DNA of 64,000 nt from JBMNGO01 sp050949885 (GCA_050949885.1 JBMNGO010000001.1:186001-250000), one strand, 5' to 3'; shown: positions 17,257 to 26,813, counted from the first letter of the stretch. Notes: generated by a model from the sequence alone, not told the origin. Numbers and translations are program-made.

Positions 17257-17286
17257 AAAAGCCGATCAAGGACAGCAAGGATCAGC
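17257..17286 (-). terminator. Terminator after the isochorismatase-like gene
   Basis: A 7-bp stem GCTGATC/GATCGGC (one G-U pair) with a 12-base loop is followed by TTTT on the minus strand and directly abuts the stop codon. Confidence 0.5.
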
Positions 17287-17838
17287 CTATTTTAATAAGG
17301 GGGAGATCTTCTTAAACTCCGGAGTTCCTGATCGTTGTAAAAGGTCAAAGAGAATAGTCTCGGTATTATTTATTACTGCCCCCATTTCCTTCATCAGATC
17401 CAGACCATTATGATAGTTTACAGAGAAACGTGAGCAAACCGCATCTAATGCTACATGAACATTGTAATCTGCTTCCAAAAGGTGTCTTACCGTTTGGAAA
17501 ACACAAACATGGGTCTCACTGCCGGTTACAATAACAGTATTTTTCCCGATGGAGGACAGGGTTTGCTGCATTTCTTCGGTGTAAGCAGAAAAAGCTGTTT
17601 TTTCTATAAAATAATACTTTTCAGGTAATACTTCTTTTATTTCCTGAACCGTAGGCCCAAGCCCTTTAGGATACTGCTCGGTTATAACCACCGGGATATC
17701 AAATAGATGGGCAGCTTCCAACAACAACCGGGTGTTATTGCATACTATATTTCTTTCATTCATAGCTGCCAATAGCTTTTCCTGTAAATCAATAATGACT
17801 AAAACCGTATTCTGCCTTTTAATAAAAAACTTCTCCAC
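17287..17838 (-). CDS. Isochorismatase-family cysteine hydrolase
   Basis: Alpha/beta hydrolase of the nicotinamidase/isochorismatase group. The catalytic triad can be placed as Asp in VLVIIDLQEKL, Lys in FIEKTAFSAY and Cys in VTGSETHVCVF. Family members hydrolyse amides or enol ethers; the substrate cannot be read from sequence. At 183 residues it has normal length. The start is GTG with GGAGG eight bases upstream. It follows the lipoprotein gene by 19 bases and probably shares its transcript. Confidence 0.88.
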   Translation of the reverse strand: MEKFFIKRQNTVLVIIDLQEKLLAAMNERNIVCNNTRLLLEAAHLFDIPVVITEQYPKGLGPTVQEIKEVLPEKYYFIEKTAFSAYTEEMQQTLSSIGKNTVIVTGSETHVCVFQTVRHLLEADYNVHVALDAVCSRFSVNYHNGLDLMKEMGAVINNTETILFDLLQRSGTPEFKKISPLLK

Positions 17839-17857
17839 TGTTCATACCTCCTGCAAC

Positions 17858-18187
17858 TCAATCTTTGTTGTTGGGTTCATCAGGAACCTTAAGGATATAT
17901 AAAACCCTTTGATAATTAAAGGACCCAATTACATTGCCCTCTTGGTCATATAGCAGATTGGATGAAGGGCCACCCACATAAACCTTGCTTTCACTGCTAA
18001 TGCCCAGGCTTTTTACATAAGCAGTAATGCTTTCACCATCGGTAAATACGATTTGGGCTCTTATTAAAACCTCTTTATCCTCAGCTGAGGTAAGGGCCTT
18101 CAGGTCGGGAACGGAAAAGTTGCAGGAACTGCATCCCACCATCATTAATAAAATCATAAAAATAGAGATAATTCTCCCCATTCTCAT
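17858..18187 (-). CDS. Small lipoprotein of unknown function
   Basis: The 109-residue product starts with basic residues, a hydrophobic stretch and a lipobox LMMVGC, so it is probably exported and lipid-anchored at Cys19. The remaining 90 residues are mainly beta strand (VLIRAQIVFTDGESITAYV, SKVYVGGPSSNLLYD). I recognise no domain. Its ATG overlaps the stop of the Lon-like gene by four bases, so the two are probably translationally coupled. Confidence 0.85.
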   Translation of the reverse strand: MRMGRIISIFMILLMMVGCSSCNFSVPDLKALTSAEDKEVLIRAQIVFTDGESITAYVKSLGISSESKVYVGGPSSNLLYDQEGNVIGSFNYQRVLYILKVPDEPNNKD

Positions 18188-20610
18188 ACTCTTCTTCTCC
18201 TCATCTGTTTAGTCTTATCATTACTCCCGGCCCACCACCTGCTTTTGGCGCTCCATTCCCTCAATTTGTTATCAACCAGATAATGAAAACTATGGGGAGG
18301 GAATCTTCCTGTTTCATCCCTTTCTCCGGCCGGCATACCGGTTAAAATCTCAATCCCTTCATCGATATGGCTAATAGCCCATATATTGAATTTACGATTT
18401 TTAACAGCATCTATTACTTCGTCATCCAGCATCAAATTGCAAATATTTTGTTTAGGTATCAATACCCCCTGCTGGCCGGTTAAACCATGATTGCAGCAAA
18501 CTCGGAAAAATCCCTCGATTTTTTCATTAACCCCTCCTACTGGTTGTACTTCGCCATTCTGGTTAACGGAACCGGTAACTGCAATGCCCTGGTTAATCTT
18601 AACCTCTGCCAGACTGGACAGCAAAGCATACAATTCAGCACTGGAGGCGCTGTCACCTTCTATTCCCTGATAACTCTGCTCGAAAGTCAGGCTGGCCGAC
18701 AGAGAAAGCGGGTAATCCTGGGCATAATAAGCACCCATAAAGCCGCTGAGGATTAGAACCCCTTTACTGTGAATACTACCACTCATCCTTATTTCTCTTT
18801 CAATGTTGACCAGGCCTTTTTCTCCCATAAAGGTTTTAGCTGTAATCCTCACCGGTCTGCCAAAAGAGTAATCCCCCATCTCATGTACTGCCAGCCCGTT
18901 TAGTTCTCCGACTTTAAATCCGCTGGTATTTATAATAATAGTACGGTTTTCAATCAAATCCTGTATTTTTTCTTCTACACTAGATGAGCGGTATTTCTTT
19001 TCCGATATTGCCCTATCCACATGTCTCGCCTCAACTAGTTTAGCTCCCTTACATGAAGCCCATTGGTTGGCCTCCAGCACAATTTCTCCAATTCGGTCAA
19101 AAAGAGTACTCAATTTGCGCTGATCACCAGCCAACCTGGTTCCATAATCAACTACCCGGGCTACTCCTGAAGGGGCAAAAGGCAGCAGGTTTTTCTCCCG
19201 GCATAACCCGCTGATGTACTGGGCATATTGATATATGGTGCGTTTATTTCTCTCCATCTCCACATCAAAATCGGCTCTAATCCTGAATAAGCTTCTGAAG
19301 TCCTGGTCATACTGGTAAAGCAAGTGGTAATAGAGAGCTTCTCCTATTAATAATACCTTCACTTTGATGGGAATCGGTTCAGGTTCCAAAGTTTCCGTAT
19401 TACTAATCCCTATCATTCTTGTTATACTCTCCACAGAAATCTCTTGATCCTTTAAAACCCTTTTTAAGGTATCCCATACATAGGGGTTTTTTAACATATC
19501 ATAGGCATTTAAGACCAGATACCCTCCATTGGCTCTATGAATTGATCCGCTTTTGATTTTAGAAAAATCAGTTGTGAGTATGCCAAACTCACCTTCATAT
19601 TCAATTTGGCCAAAGAGATTGGCAAAGGTTGGATTATTTTCAAAAATCACCGGAGCATGCTTAAGTTCCGAATTATCAACCAATAAATTAATCTGATAAC
19701 GCCTCAGGGCTGCTCTGCGGTCAATGTGGCGTAGAAATACTGGTACATTATCATCATGTTTAACAAACATATCAACATTATCCAGTGAATCCCTCTGAAT
19801 GTTTTCCAGGTATTCCACCACATCTCCCAAATCGCGATATTTCATAAACAGATCAGTAAAGAACGGTACCGTAACTGTCCTCGCGGTTTCTTGTTCCAGG
19901 TCTTTAATGGCTTTCTTGATATACTTTTCCAAATCACGGTATTGTCTTAGAGTTGAATTGATCTTTTCTTGAACCAAACCACTTCTTTTCATCATCTCTA
20001 TTTTTTCTTCTTCAGACATGGCCATGTAATCTTCCTGGCTTAAAGGCTCTCCATTTTTGATAGGAATGCTGTTGATCCCGCTCTGGCTTCTGGAGATGGT
20101 AAATCCCAGAGGGCGCGCTTCTTCTTCCAGCCTAATATATAATGCATTGGCTTTTTCTATGAAAGAGCCTACAATTTCATTTTTCTTGTAGTCAAAATCC
20201 TCGCTTTCAAATGCCTTAATTATCTGCTTTATAATTTTATCCATATGACCTACAACGTCATTTTTAAAGGCCTTCCCCCTTCCCGGCGGTAATTCCAAGG
20301 CTTTGGGTCGATCAGTCCGTTGGAAATTATATACATAGCACCAATCATTGGGAACTGGTTCTTCAACTGCTTTTTTGGTCAGCAATTCCCGGGTTAAGGT
20401 AGTTTTTTCCGTTCCATAGGTTCCGATAATAAAAGCATTATATCCTTCATTTTCAATATCCAAGGCAAACAAGAGTGAACGTGTTGCACGATCCTGACCG
20501 AAAATCCCTTTTAACGGTTCAACTTCAGCTGTGGAACCAAATTGGAAAATAGATGCCTTACAGTCTTTACGCAAATTCCTGGTATTAACTCTGTATTTCT
20601 TAATTGTCAA
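18184..20610 (-). CDS. Lon-like AAA+ protease
   Basis: ATP-dependent protease of the Lon-related family with a C-terminal S16 domain. The nucleotide loop is atypical, GTYGTEKTT, instead of the usual G-x-x-G-x-G-K/R-T. A large helical insertion with coiled-coil character follows (about 125-260). The protease domain has the Ser in EGDSASSAE (about residue 655) and the Lys in GGVNEKIEGF (about 700), the Ser-Lys dyad. The family length is about 800. I prefer the TTG at 20610, eight bases after GAGGGG; a GTG three codons upstream is possible. It lies 20 bases downstream of the MBL-fold gene. Confidence 0.92.
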   Translation of the reverse strand: MTIKKYRVNTRNLRKDCKASIFQFGSTAEVEPLKGIFGQDRATRSLLFALDIENEGYNAFIIGTYGTEKTTLTRELLTKKAVEEPVPNDWCYVYNFQRTDRPKALELPPGRGKAFKNDVVGHMDKIIKQIIKAFESEDFDYKKNEIVGSFIEKANALYIRLEEEARPLGFTISRSQSGINSIPIKNGEPLSQEDYMAMSEEEKIEMMKRSGLVQEKINSTLRQYRDLEKYIKKAIKDLEQETARTVTVPFFTDLFMKYRDLGDVVEYLENIQRDSLDNVDMFVKHDDNVPVFLRHIDRRAALRRYQINLLVDNSELKHAPVIFENNPTFANLFGQIEYEGEFGILTTDFSKIKSGSIHRANGGYLVLNAYDMLKNPYVWDTLKRVLKDQEISVESITRMIGISNTETLEPEPIPIKVKVLLIGEALYYHLLYQYDQDFRSLFRIRADFDVEMERNKRTIYQYAQYISGLCREKNLLPFAPSGVARVVDYGTRLAGDQRKLSTLFDRIGEIVLEANQWASCKGAKLVEARHVDRAISEKKYRSSSVEEKIQDLIENRTIIINTSGFKVGELNGLAVHEMGDYSFGRPVRITAKTFMGEKGLVNIEREIRMSGSIHSKGVLILSGFMGAYYAQDYPLSLSASLTFEQSYQGIEGDSASSAELYALLSSLAEVKINQGIAVTGSVNQNGEVQPVGGVNEKIEGFFRVCCNHGLTGQQGVLIPKQNICNLMLDDEVIDAVKNRKFNIWAISHIDEGIEILTGMPAGERDETGRFPPHSFHYLVDNKLREWSAKSRWWAGSNDKTKQMRRRRV

Positions 20611-20630
20611 ATAATACACCCCTCATAAAG

Positions 20631-21461
20631 CTAAAATTGAAACTGCATACCTGTCTCGCCTTTTACGACTCTATCCCCTAGTTCATGGAGTATTCCGGCG
20701 GCAGCATAAAAACCTGTGCAGTGGGATACGATTACCTTGTCAGGATCATATTTTTTCAAGGCATCAATGGTCTTGGCAATTCTCTCTTGTGAAGCCCCTA
20801 CCAGATGCGTCCCTCCAATTACTGCCAGCACTTTGGAATTACCGGTTTTTTCACAGGCATAAGAAATGGTGTTTATTATTCCGGCATGAGCACACCCGCT
20901 GACGATTATTAATCCTTCGGGATGGTTGACAATTAATGCCATATCATCAATAATTATATCCTCCTGTAAAGAGCCGTTTACCATCATCTTAAAATCCCCG
21001 CCAGCATCTTCAAAAACTGATTTTCTAGGAATTTCACCTGTTATGTATACATCTTGGTATAACTCAAAGAAATTATCAACATAGGTCAGTTGTCCCCCTG
21101 CCTCGATTATCTGTGATTCGCTGTAAGGACAACCGATTTGCCTTTCCCGGTTTTTTCCCAGCGGCTTCGGTCGTACTGCGAATAAATGGGGATGCGCAAA
21201 AACTGGTTTGGGCCCATATTTTTGCAGATAAGGAACCAAACCTCCTGTATGATCGAAATGGCCGTGGCTAATAACTACCGCATCAGCATCCCCAATCTTT
21301 TCGCCCAGTATGGCAGAATTGGTAAAAAGAGCCTGGTTACTTCCCGTGTCAAAGAGAATAGTATGCTCATCTACAGTTACTAACGCAGAGAAACCATATT
21401 CACCAATAAGGGGGGCAACTGGGGTGGTGTTTTCCACCAGTATGGTTATGGATACTTTCAT
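20631..21461 (-). CDS. MBL-fold metallohydrolase
   Basis: Metallo-beta-lactamase-fold protein with the metal motif ISHGHFDHTGGL, a second ligand segment VSGCAHAGIINT and a late His in VSHCTGF. The arrangement resembles proteins annotated as dihydropterin-ribofuranosyl-aminobenzene phosphate synthase-like, but the reaction is unknown. 276 residues, no signal peptide. The ATG has AAAGGTGG upstream. Confidence 0.88.
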   Translation of the reverse strand: MKVSITILVENTTPVAPLIGEYGFSALVTVDEHTILFDTGSNQALFTNSAILGEKIGDADAVVISHGHFDHTGGLVPYLQKYGPKPVFAHPHLFAVRPKPLGKNRERQIGCPYSESQIIEAGGQLTYVDNFFELYQDVYITGEIPRKSVFEDAGGDFKMMVNGSLQEDIIIDDMALIVNHPEGLIIVSGCAHAGIINTISYACEKTGNSKVLAVIGGTHLVGASQERIAKTIDALKKYDPDKVIVSHCTGFYAAAGILHELGDRVVKGETGMQFQF

Positions 21462-21576
21462 CTGGTTATTCCACCTTTCCTCATTTATTCACTATTAATT
21501 CTTCTTTATCTTAGACCATAATTATCCGAATTTTCCAGTATTATTCCCACGAATGCAACAATCTCCCTGGTCCCAA

Positions 21577-23613
21577 TTAATCTTCTTCTCTCGCTGAAGA
21601 TTGGTCTTCATGTTCTTCTTTCCCCACTGGAGATTCTTCTCCCATATCAACTTTCTCTTCCTCCCCAGACCGCTCCTCTGGCCAATTCCACCAGTCTCTT
21701 CTGTGGGTAAGCCGGGGTTTATGCTCATCACATATATCAAGAGGCTCAGTTCCTTCCCGGAAAGCCATTTCCATCTTCCGTGGGCAATAGTCAGTTGCTG
21801 TCATCCCTGTATCAAGACAGATGTTTTGCAAAGTAACATTGGCTGGCCGGAAGAAATCGTCCCTGGCAAGACGCTGGGTTACCTCCTCCATAAACCTGCC
21901 CCATATAGGTCCTGCCGCTACTGATCCAGTTAAATTAGCACTTTTCCCTTTATCGTATCCCACCCAGACTACACAGCAAATACGTGGTGTATAACCTACA
22001 AACCAGGCATCCTTGAACTCATCGGTTGTCCCGGTTTTGCCCGCTGCCGGCCGTTCTCCCACATACTTCCTAAGGCCTGCTCCGGTTCCTCCAGGTTGTA
22101 ATACCCCAGATAGCATATCTGTGATAATATATGCAATATCTGCACCTATTACTTTCTTCTGCGCAAGCTGTTTTTCCTCCAAAATTCTTCCATTATTATC
22201 CGTGACTTTTATAATAAATGAAGGTTCGGTATATATGCCCTGATTAGCAAAAACAGAGTATCCGGCTGCCAAGTCAATGGGCCTGACCTCATTAGAACCC
22301 AGCGGTAAGGATAGAATGGGCTGAATATTTGAAAACCCAAACGCCTCAGCATGTTTGGCTGCTGCTTGAGGCCCCAGTGTATTATTTACTTTTACCGCTA
22401 TTACATTATCTGAAATCATAAGAGCTTCTTTTAAAGTGAACTGCTTCAAATGGTAAGGTTCTTTACCATAATCGGTAGGTCGATATACATCGCCATTGGG
22501 TAGTCTGAACTCCACCTCATCGCATTCCACCATCTCTGCCGCGGTCACGCCCCATGTGAGAGCTAAAGAATACATAAATGGCTTGAAAGTTGATCCTGGT
22601 TGACGCTTGGCATATACCCGATTATAAGATGACTGGGCAAAATCCCTTCCTCCAATTAAAGCCCTTATTTCCCCGTTCTTAACATCCAAGGCCAACAGAA
22701 CAGCCTGCAGATCAGGATCCCTACCAGCCATTCCTTCCTCATAAGCTACATTGGCTGCTTTCTGCATTTTTAAGTCCAGGGTAGTATAAACCTTAAGCCC
22801 TCCCTGAAAAACCGTACGCTCACCATACTTGTCAATTAAATAGTCTTTTACCATGGCAATAAAATAAGGTGCATCTCCCCCCAAAAAGCGAGCACTTTTA
22901 TAAATGAGCTCTTCCTGCAGTATTTTCTTGCCCATTTGGGGGTCCAAGAATCCTTCCTCAACCATACGCTGCACCACAACTTTTTGTCTTTCCCGGGCAT
23001 CTTGGGGATTTATCAGGGGATCATAGCGGGATGGCCACATGGGTATCCCGGCCAACAGGGCGCATTCGGCCACACTCAATTCCCGGGCTTTTTTGGCAAA
23101 ATAGGTGCGGGCCGCAACTTCCAGACCATAAGCCCCATGGCCGAAATAAATGGTATTGCAGTAGAGTGCCAGTATTTCTTCTTTGCTGTACTTCCTTTCC
23201 AGCTGAATTGCATAATATAGTTCTTTAATTTTTCGCGAGAAGGTTCGATCATTGCTCAAAAAAAGATTTTTTGCTGTCTGTTGGGTAATTGTACTCCCTC
23301 CGGCTGATATTCGTCCTTCTTTTAAGTTAGTAATAAAGGCCCTTAAGATTCCACTAATATCAAATCCATGATGGTTAAAGAAGTTTTTATCTTCTACAGC
23401 GATTATGGCCTTTACGAAAGCATCCGGGATATCGTCATATGTAATATTGATTCTATTCTCTTCTGCTAGGCCTCTAATGGGCTCGCCATTTACATCATAT
23501 AATGTGGATGACTCCACAATGGCAATATCAGGCAACCCCCCGGTGAAGAACATACTGCTGGCCGCTACACAGATTACCATCAGTAGAATTATTAATTTAT
23601 TCATTTTGGCCAT
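21577..23613 (-). CDS. Class A penicillin-binding protein (PBP1A type)
   Basis: Bifunctional cell-wall enzyme. A single N-terminal membrane anchor (about 4-24) is followed by the glycosyltransferase 51 domain with AVEDKNFFNHHG and GGSTITQQTAKNLFL. The transpeptidase domain has the serine in GSTFKPF, the SDN motif in SDNVIAV and KTGTTDEFKDAWF. The last 40 residues are a low-complexity acidic/basic tail. At 678 residues it is normal. The ATG has AGGAGG upstream. It appears to be a single-gene unit. Confidence 0.95.
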   Translation of the reverse strand: MAKMNKLIILLMVICVAASSMFFTGGLPDIAIVESSTLYDVNGEPIRGLAEENRINITYDDIPDAFVKAIIAVEDKNFFNHHGFDISGILRAFITNLKEGRISAGGSTITQQTAKNLFLSNDRTFSRKIKELYYAIQLERKYSKEEILALYCNTIYFGHGAYGLEVAARTYFAKKARELSVAECALLAGIPMWPSRYDPLINPQDARERQKVVVQRMVEEGFLDPQMGKKILQEELIYKSARFLGGDAPYFIAMVKDYLIDKYGERTVFQGGLKVYTTLDLKMQKAANVAYEEGMAGRDPDLQAVLLALDVKNGEIRALIGGRDFAQSSYNRVYAKRQPGSTFKPFMYSLALTWGVTAAEMVECDEVEFRLPNGDVYRPTDYGKEPYHLKQFTLKEALMISDNVIAVKVNNTLGPQAAAKHAEAFGFSNIQPILSLPLGSNEVRPIDLAAGYSVFANQGIYTEPSFIIKVTDNNGRILEEKQLAQKKVIGADIAYIITDMLSGVLQPGGTGAGLRKYVGERPAAGKTGTTDEFKDAWFVGYTPRICCVVWVGYDKGKSANLTGSVAAGPIWGRFMEEVTQRLARDDFFRPANVTLQNICLDTGMTATDYCPRKMEMAFREGTEPLDICDEHKPRLTHRRDWWNWPEERSGEEEKVDMGEESPVGKEEHEDQSSAREED

Positions 23614-23680
23614 AGGTAATTTCCCTCCTGTTACCTAAATTACCCATTTAAGACCATGTTTAATCAAGAACTGGTAACCC

Positions 23681-23716
23681 AAAAAAAATCCCCTAACACC
23701 TTACAGTATTAGGGGA
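23681..23716 (-). terminator. Terminator after the radical SAM gene
   Basis: An 11-bp stem TCCCCTAATAC/GTGTTAGGGGA (one G-U pair) with a 6-base loop is followed by eight T on the minus strand, 26 bases past the stop codon. Confidence 0.9.
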
Positions 23717-23741
23717 ACTGTAGTTTTTATTAATAATCCCA

Positions 23742-24620
23742 TTAAAGGGCTCTTAAGTAATCAGGTCTTAGGTATTTGCTGTCTTTGCTGAAGATAATCT
23801 GGTCAATTAAATCCAGCATCTTCTGTTTTTCTTCGGGTAACCTGCCTTTAATAGGGAGATAATTGGATGCGTGGTTGCTCCTAAATTCAGTCCCGGTTAC
23901 GTTTAAATGGCTGATTATTATGCGTAATTCATCTAGAATCTCAAAAGGTCCCGGTAGCTCAAATTCCCCTTTTTCCCAGCGCCGGTATAAAACCGTTCCC
24001 GGTTCCAGCATCAGAGTAAGTGCCCCAATATAGTCAGGATTAATATCATTGCATATCCGGGCCGTATCAACAGCATGTTGAGCAGCCAGGGGAGTCCTTC
24101 CCGCTAGCCCCAGGATAATAGTGGCTGATAGGGTTATACCTGCTTCCCTTATTTTACGACCAGCTTCCACCATTTCTTCATAGGTGGCACCTTTCTTAAT
24201 CTCTCTTAGCAGTTGGGGATTACCCGTTTCAATTCCCAGATAGGCAATGGTCAATCCTTTCTTTGCCAAAAACTTCAAATCTTCCTTGGTCTTGTTCAGA
24301 ATGCTCTTGGGGTTAGCATATATCCCTACATGTTTTAAGCTTTTGAATGAACCATAAAGTTGATCAAGGATTTCCTCAAGATCTTTAGTATCCATTATTA
24401 AGGCATCGCCATCAGACAAAAATACCTTGTTGACATCACCGTAATGCAGCTTGGCTAACCGAATATCTGTCAATATGTCTTCCAGCGGCCTGACACGAAA
24501 TTTTTTGTCTTTGTACATGCCGCAAAAAGTACAAGAATTATGCGAACAGCCGATAGTACACTGCAGAATATAACTGCGGGCTTCGCTTGGTGGTCTGTAA
24601 ATGGAGCCCTCATATCTCAT
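23742..24620 (-). CDS. Radical SAM protein
   Basis: Putative [4Fe-4S]/S-adenosylmethionine enzyme. The cluster cysteines are in GCSHNSCTFCGMYK, spaced CX4CX2C rather than the standard CX3CX2C, as in the Elp3-like branch. The barrel continues with VFLSDGDALIMD, GIETGNPQLL and TIILGLAGRTPL. The family is widespread in anaerobes and its substrate is unknown. 292 residues, ATG with GGAGG upstream. It is transcribed away from the neighbouring plus-strand spore-protein gene. Confidence 0.9.
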   Translation of the reverse strand: MRYEGSIYRPPSEARSYILQCTIGCSHNSCTFCGMYKDKKFRVRPLEDILTDIRLAKLHYGDVNKVFLSDGDALIMDTKDLEEILDQLYGSFKSLKHVGIYANPKSILNKTKEDLKFLAKKGLTIAYLGIETGNPQLLREIKKGATYEEMVEAGRKIREAGITLSATIILGLAGRTPLAAQHAVDTARICNDINPDYIGALTLMLEPGTVLYRRWEKGEFELPGPFEILDELRIIISHLNVTGTEFRSNHASNYLPIKGRLPEEKQKMLDLIDQIIFSKDSKYLRPDYLRAL

Positions 24621-24740
24621 GTTGGAATCCCTCCTGACTGGTGAATAATAGATTTCCAGAATATCAATAATAACCTAGCTATAAAATGTTGAGCAACTGT
24701 CCAAAATAAAACTGGTGCGAGTTGATGAGGAGGTTTTCTT

Positions 24741-24917
24741 ATGGCAAGGCGAAAAGGTATTATGTCGGAACAGCTCAAGTATGAAATTGCACGAGAACTT
24801 GGGGTGGACAATATCGTTTCCAGCCAAGGTTGGGGTGCTGTAAGTTCAAAAGACTGCGGCAATATGGTAAGCAAGGCTATAGAAATAGCAGAACGAAACC
24901 TTGCTTCCCCTAAATAG
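24741..24917 (+). CDS. Small acid-soluble spore protein, SspF-like
   Basis: A 58-residue protein on the plus strand. It reads ARRKGIMSEQLKYEIARELG and later GWGAVSSKDCGNMV, ending KAIEIAERNL. This closely follows the SspF form of alpha/beta-type SASP, which coats and protects spore DNA. GAGGAGG lies eight bases before the ATG. Upstream, GAATA and CAATAATA about 17 bases apart loosely resemble a forespore sigma-F/G promoter (weak). A terminator hairpin follows about 25 bases past the stop. It is flanked by minus-strand genes and was probably not co-transcribed with them. Confidence 0.9.
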   Translation: MARRKGIMSEQLKYEIARELGVDNIVSSQGWGAVSSKDCGNMVSKAIEIAERNLASPK

Positions 24918-24939
24918 CTGCAATTACCGGTAACTCGCA

Positions 24940-25359
24940 CTAACTCCGGGATTTCCCGGAGTTCCTTTTATATAAATTAATCGTGAAATTAAACACCAGG
25001 TATATTGTCGCCAGGGTCATAAACATAGCGGCAGTTTTGAAGAAGCCCGCTCCTATTAAGATGCCCACAATGGCTGTCACCCATAAGGCCGCTGCCTCCG
25101 GAATTCCATAAATCTGGCGGTCTTTGCCCATCCAAATAAGGCCTGTTCCTATGAAACCAAGGGTTGATATTACCTGGGCAGCAAGTCGGGCAGGATCCCC
25201 TGGCAGGGGAAGGGAGCTGGCCTTTACAAACTCCGTTGATACTATTGCCACCAACGCAGCTCCAATAGCAACAAGGCCAAAAAGCCTTATACTTTTTCCT
25301 ACTCCCATGATAAATCCTGCCAATCCTGCCAACAAAAGCCGAAAAAAGATATTTTCCAT
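24940..25359 (-). CDS. MgtC/SapB-family membrane protein
   Basis: The 139-residue protein has four to five hydrophobic helices and the family pattern FRLLLAGLAGFIMGVGK, AAQVISTLGFIGTGLIW and AAALWVTAIVGILIGAG. MgtC-type proteins are linked to growth at low magnesium and to membrane energy control; the function here is unknown. It lacks the C-terminal cytoplasmic domain that the second copy at 47.4 kb has. It starts 2 bases after guaB ends. Its last seven codons form the terminator hairpin of the opposite-strand spore gene. Confidence 0.88.
   Translation of the reverse strand: MENIFFRLLLAGLAGFIMGVGKSIRLFGLVAIGAALVAIVSTEFVKASSLPLPGDPARLAAQVISTLGFIGTGLIWMGKDRQIYGIPEAAALWVTAIVGILIGAGFFKTAAMFMTLATIYLVFNFTINLYKRNSGKSRS
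24942..24969 (+). terminator. Terminator of the SspF-like gene
   Basis: A 10-bp stem AACTCCGGGA/TCCCGGAGTT is followed by CCTTTTAT on the plus strand. The stem lies inside the 3' end of the minus-strand MgtC gene. Confidence 0.8.
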
Positions 25360-25361
25360 AT

Positions 25362-26813
25362 TTAACCTTGATAATTGGGGGCTTCTTTAGTAATAGTCAC
25401 ATCATGAGGATGGCTTTCGACTAATCCTGCATTGCTAATTCTAATAAATGCGGTCTTGGTTTTCATCTCCTCAATATTTCTTACCCCACAATAACCCATA
25501 CCCGCTCTCAGTCCACCTATAAGCTGAAAAATGGTATCAGATACATATCCTTTGTAAGGTACTCTGCCTTCAATCCCTTCAGGTACCAATTTAGCAGCAT
25601 CCTCCTGGAAATAACGATCACTGCTTCCCTCGGTCATTGCTCCCAGAGAGCCCATGCCTCTGTAAACCTTATAACTTCTGCCCTGAAGAATTATGGCTTC
25701 ACCTGGGCTTTCATCAGTTCCTGCCAGTAGATTTCCCAGCATTACAGAATCAGCTCCTGCTGCTATGGCTTTAGCAATATCGCCAGAGTATTTTATCCCG
25801 CCGTCAGCAATAATGGGTATGCCATATTTCTGGGCGACCTGGGCACAATCATAAATAGCGGTAATCTGCGGAACACCAATACCTGCAATTACTCGTGTAG
25901 TGCATATGGAACCTGGTCCAATACCAACCTTAATGCAATCTGCTCCCGCTTTGATCAATTCTTCGGTTGCTTCACCAGTTGCCACGTTTCCGGCAATCAG
26001 GCTAATATCTGGGAATTCCTTTTTAATGGTTTTAACCATATCGATAACTCCCACCGAGTGACCATGGGCGGTATCAAGTACAATAACATCAGCCCCGGCT
26101 TTTTTCAGCGCATCAGCTCTTTCCATAGTATCCTTGGTTATCCCTACGGCTGCTCCAACCAGGAGTCTTCCCCGGCTGTCTTTGGCAGCATTGGGATATT
26201 TAAAGGTTTTTTCAATATCTTTAATAGTAATCAAACCCATTAAGTTAAAATCATCATCTACCAGAGGGAGTTTTTCAATTTTATGTTTACGCAAAATTTC
26301 CATAGCTTCTGCCATGGTTGTTCCTACTGGTGCTGTAACCAGCTTTTCACTGGTCATAACATCTTTAATGGGCTGAGAAAAGTCGGTTTCAAAACGAATA
26401 TCACGATTAGTAATAATCCCCACCAGCTTTTTCCCTTGAGTGATGGGAACACCGGAGATATGGTAGTGTTCCATAATATCGAGGGCATCCTGAATTTTGT
26501 TACTCGGGGACAGGTAGAAGGGATCAGTTATTATTCCGTGTTCTGAACGCTTAACCCTATCAACCATTTTAGCCTGTTGTTCAATGGACATGTTTTTATG
26601 AATAATTCCAATTCCGCCTTCACGTGCAATAGCTATAGCCATCCGGGCCTCAGTGATGGTATCCATACCGGCGCTTAAAATCGGAATATTTAATTTTATT
26701 TCCCTGGTCAGCCAGGTGGAAACATCTACATCTTTTGGCAATACTTCAGAACGTCCAGGGAGTAATAGCAAATCATCAAAGGTAAGACCCTCTTTGCTGA
26801 ACTTTTCTGTCAT
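25362..26813 (-). CDS. guaB: Inosine-5'-monophosphate dehydrogenase
   Basis: Oxidises IMP to XMP, the committed step of GMP synthesis. The TIM barrel is interrupted by a CBS pair (about 93-210). The catalytic loop GIGPGSICTTRVIAGIGVPQ carries the active-site Cys, and the flap segment YKVYRGMGSLGAM follows. At 483 residues it has normal length. The ATG has CAGGAGG upstream. A sigma-A promoter lies just before it. Confidence 0.97.
   Translation of the reverse strand: MTEKFSKEGLTFDDLLLLPGRSEVLPKDVDVSTWLTREIKLNIPILSAGMDTITEARMAIAIAREGGIGIIHKNMSIEQQAKMVDRVKRSEHGIITDPFYLSPSNKIQDALDIMEHYHISGVPITQGKKLVGIITNRDIRFETDFSQPIKDVMTSEKLVTAPVGTTMAEAMEILRKHKIEKLPLVDDDFNLMGLITIKDIEKTFKYPNAAKDSRGRLLVGAAVGITKDTMERADALKKAGADVIVLDTAHGHSVGVIDMVKTIKKEFPDISLIAGNVATGEATEELIKAGADCIKVGIGPGSICTTRVIAGIGVPQITAIYDCAQVAQKYGIPIIADGGIKYSGDIAKAIAAGADSVMLGNLLAGTDESPGEAIILQGRSYKVYRGMGSLGAMTEGSSDRYFQEDAAKLVPEGIEGRVPYKGYVSDTIFQLIGGLRAGMGYCGVRNIEEMKTKTAFIRISNAGLVESHPHDVTITKEAPNYQG

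Noticed and set aside
21522..21740. 72-codon minus-strand frame at the end of the PBP gene
   Set aside because: It is a shifted frame of the PBP C-terminal tail without a ribosome-binding site.
24661..24740. Strong sigma-G promoter for the SspF-like gene
   Set aside because: Only a loose GAATA/CAATAATA match exists; too weak to list as a feature.
24617..24940. 107-codon minus-strand frame
   Set aside because: It is antisense to the SspF-like gene, which has a clear family match and a ribosome-binding site.
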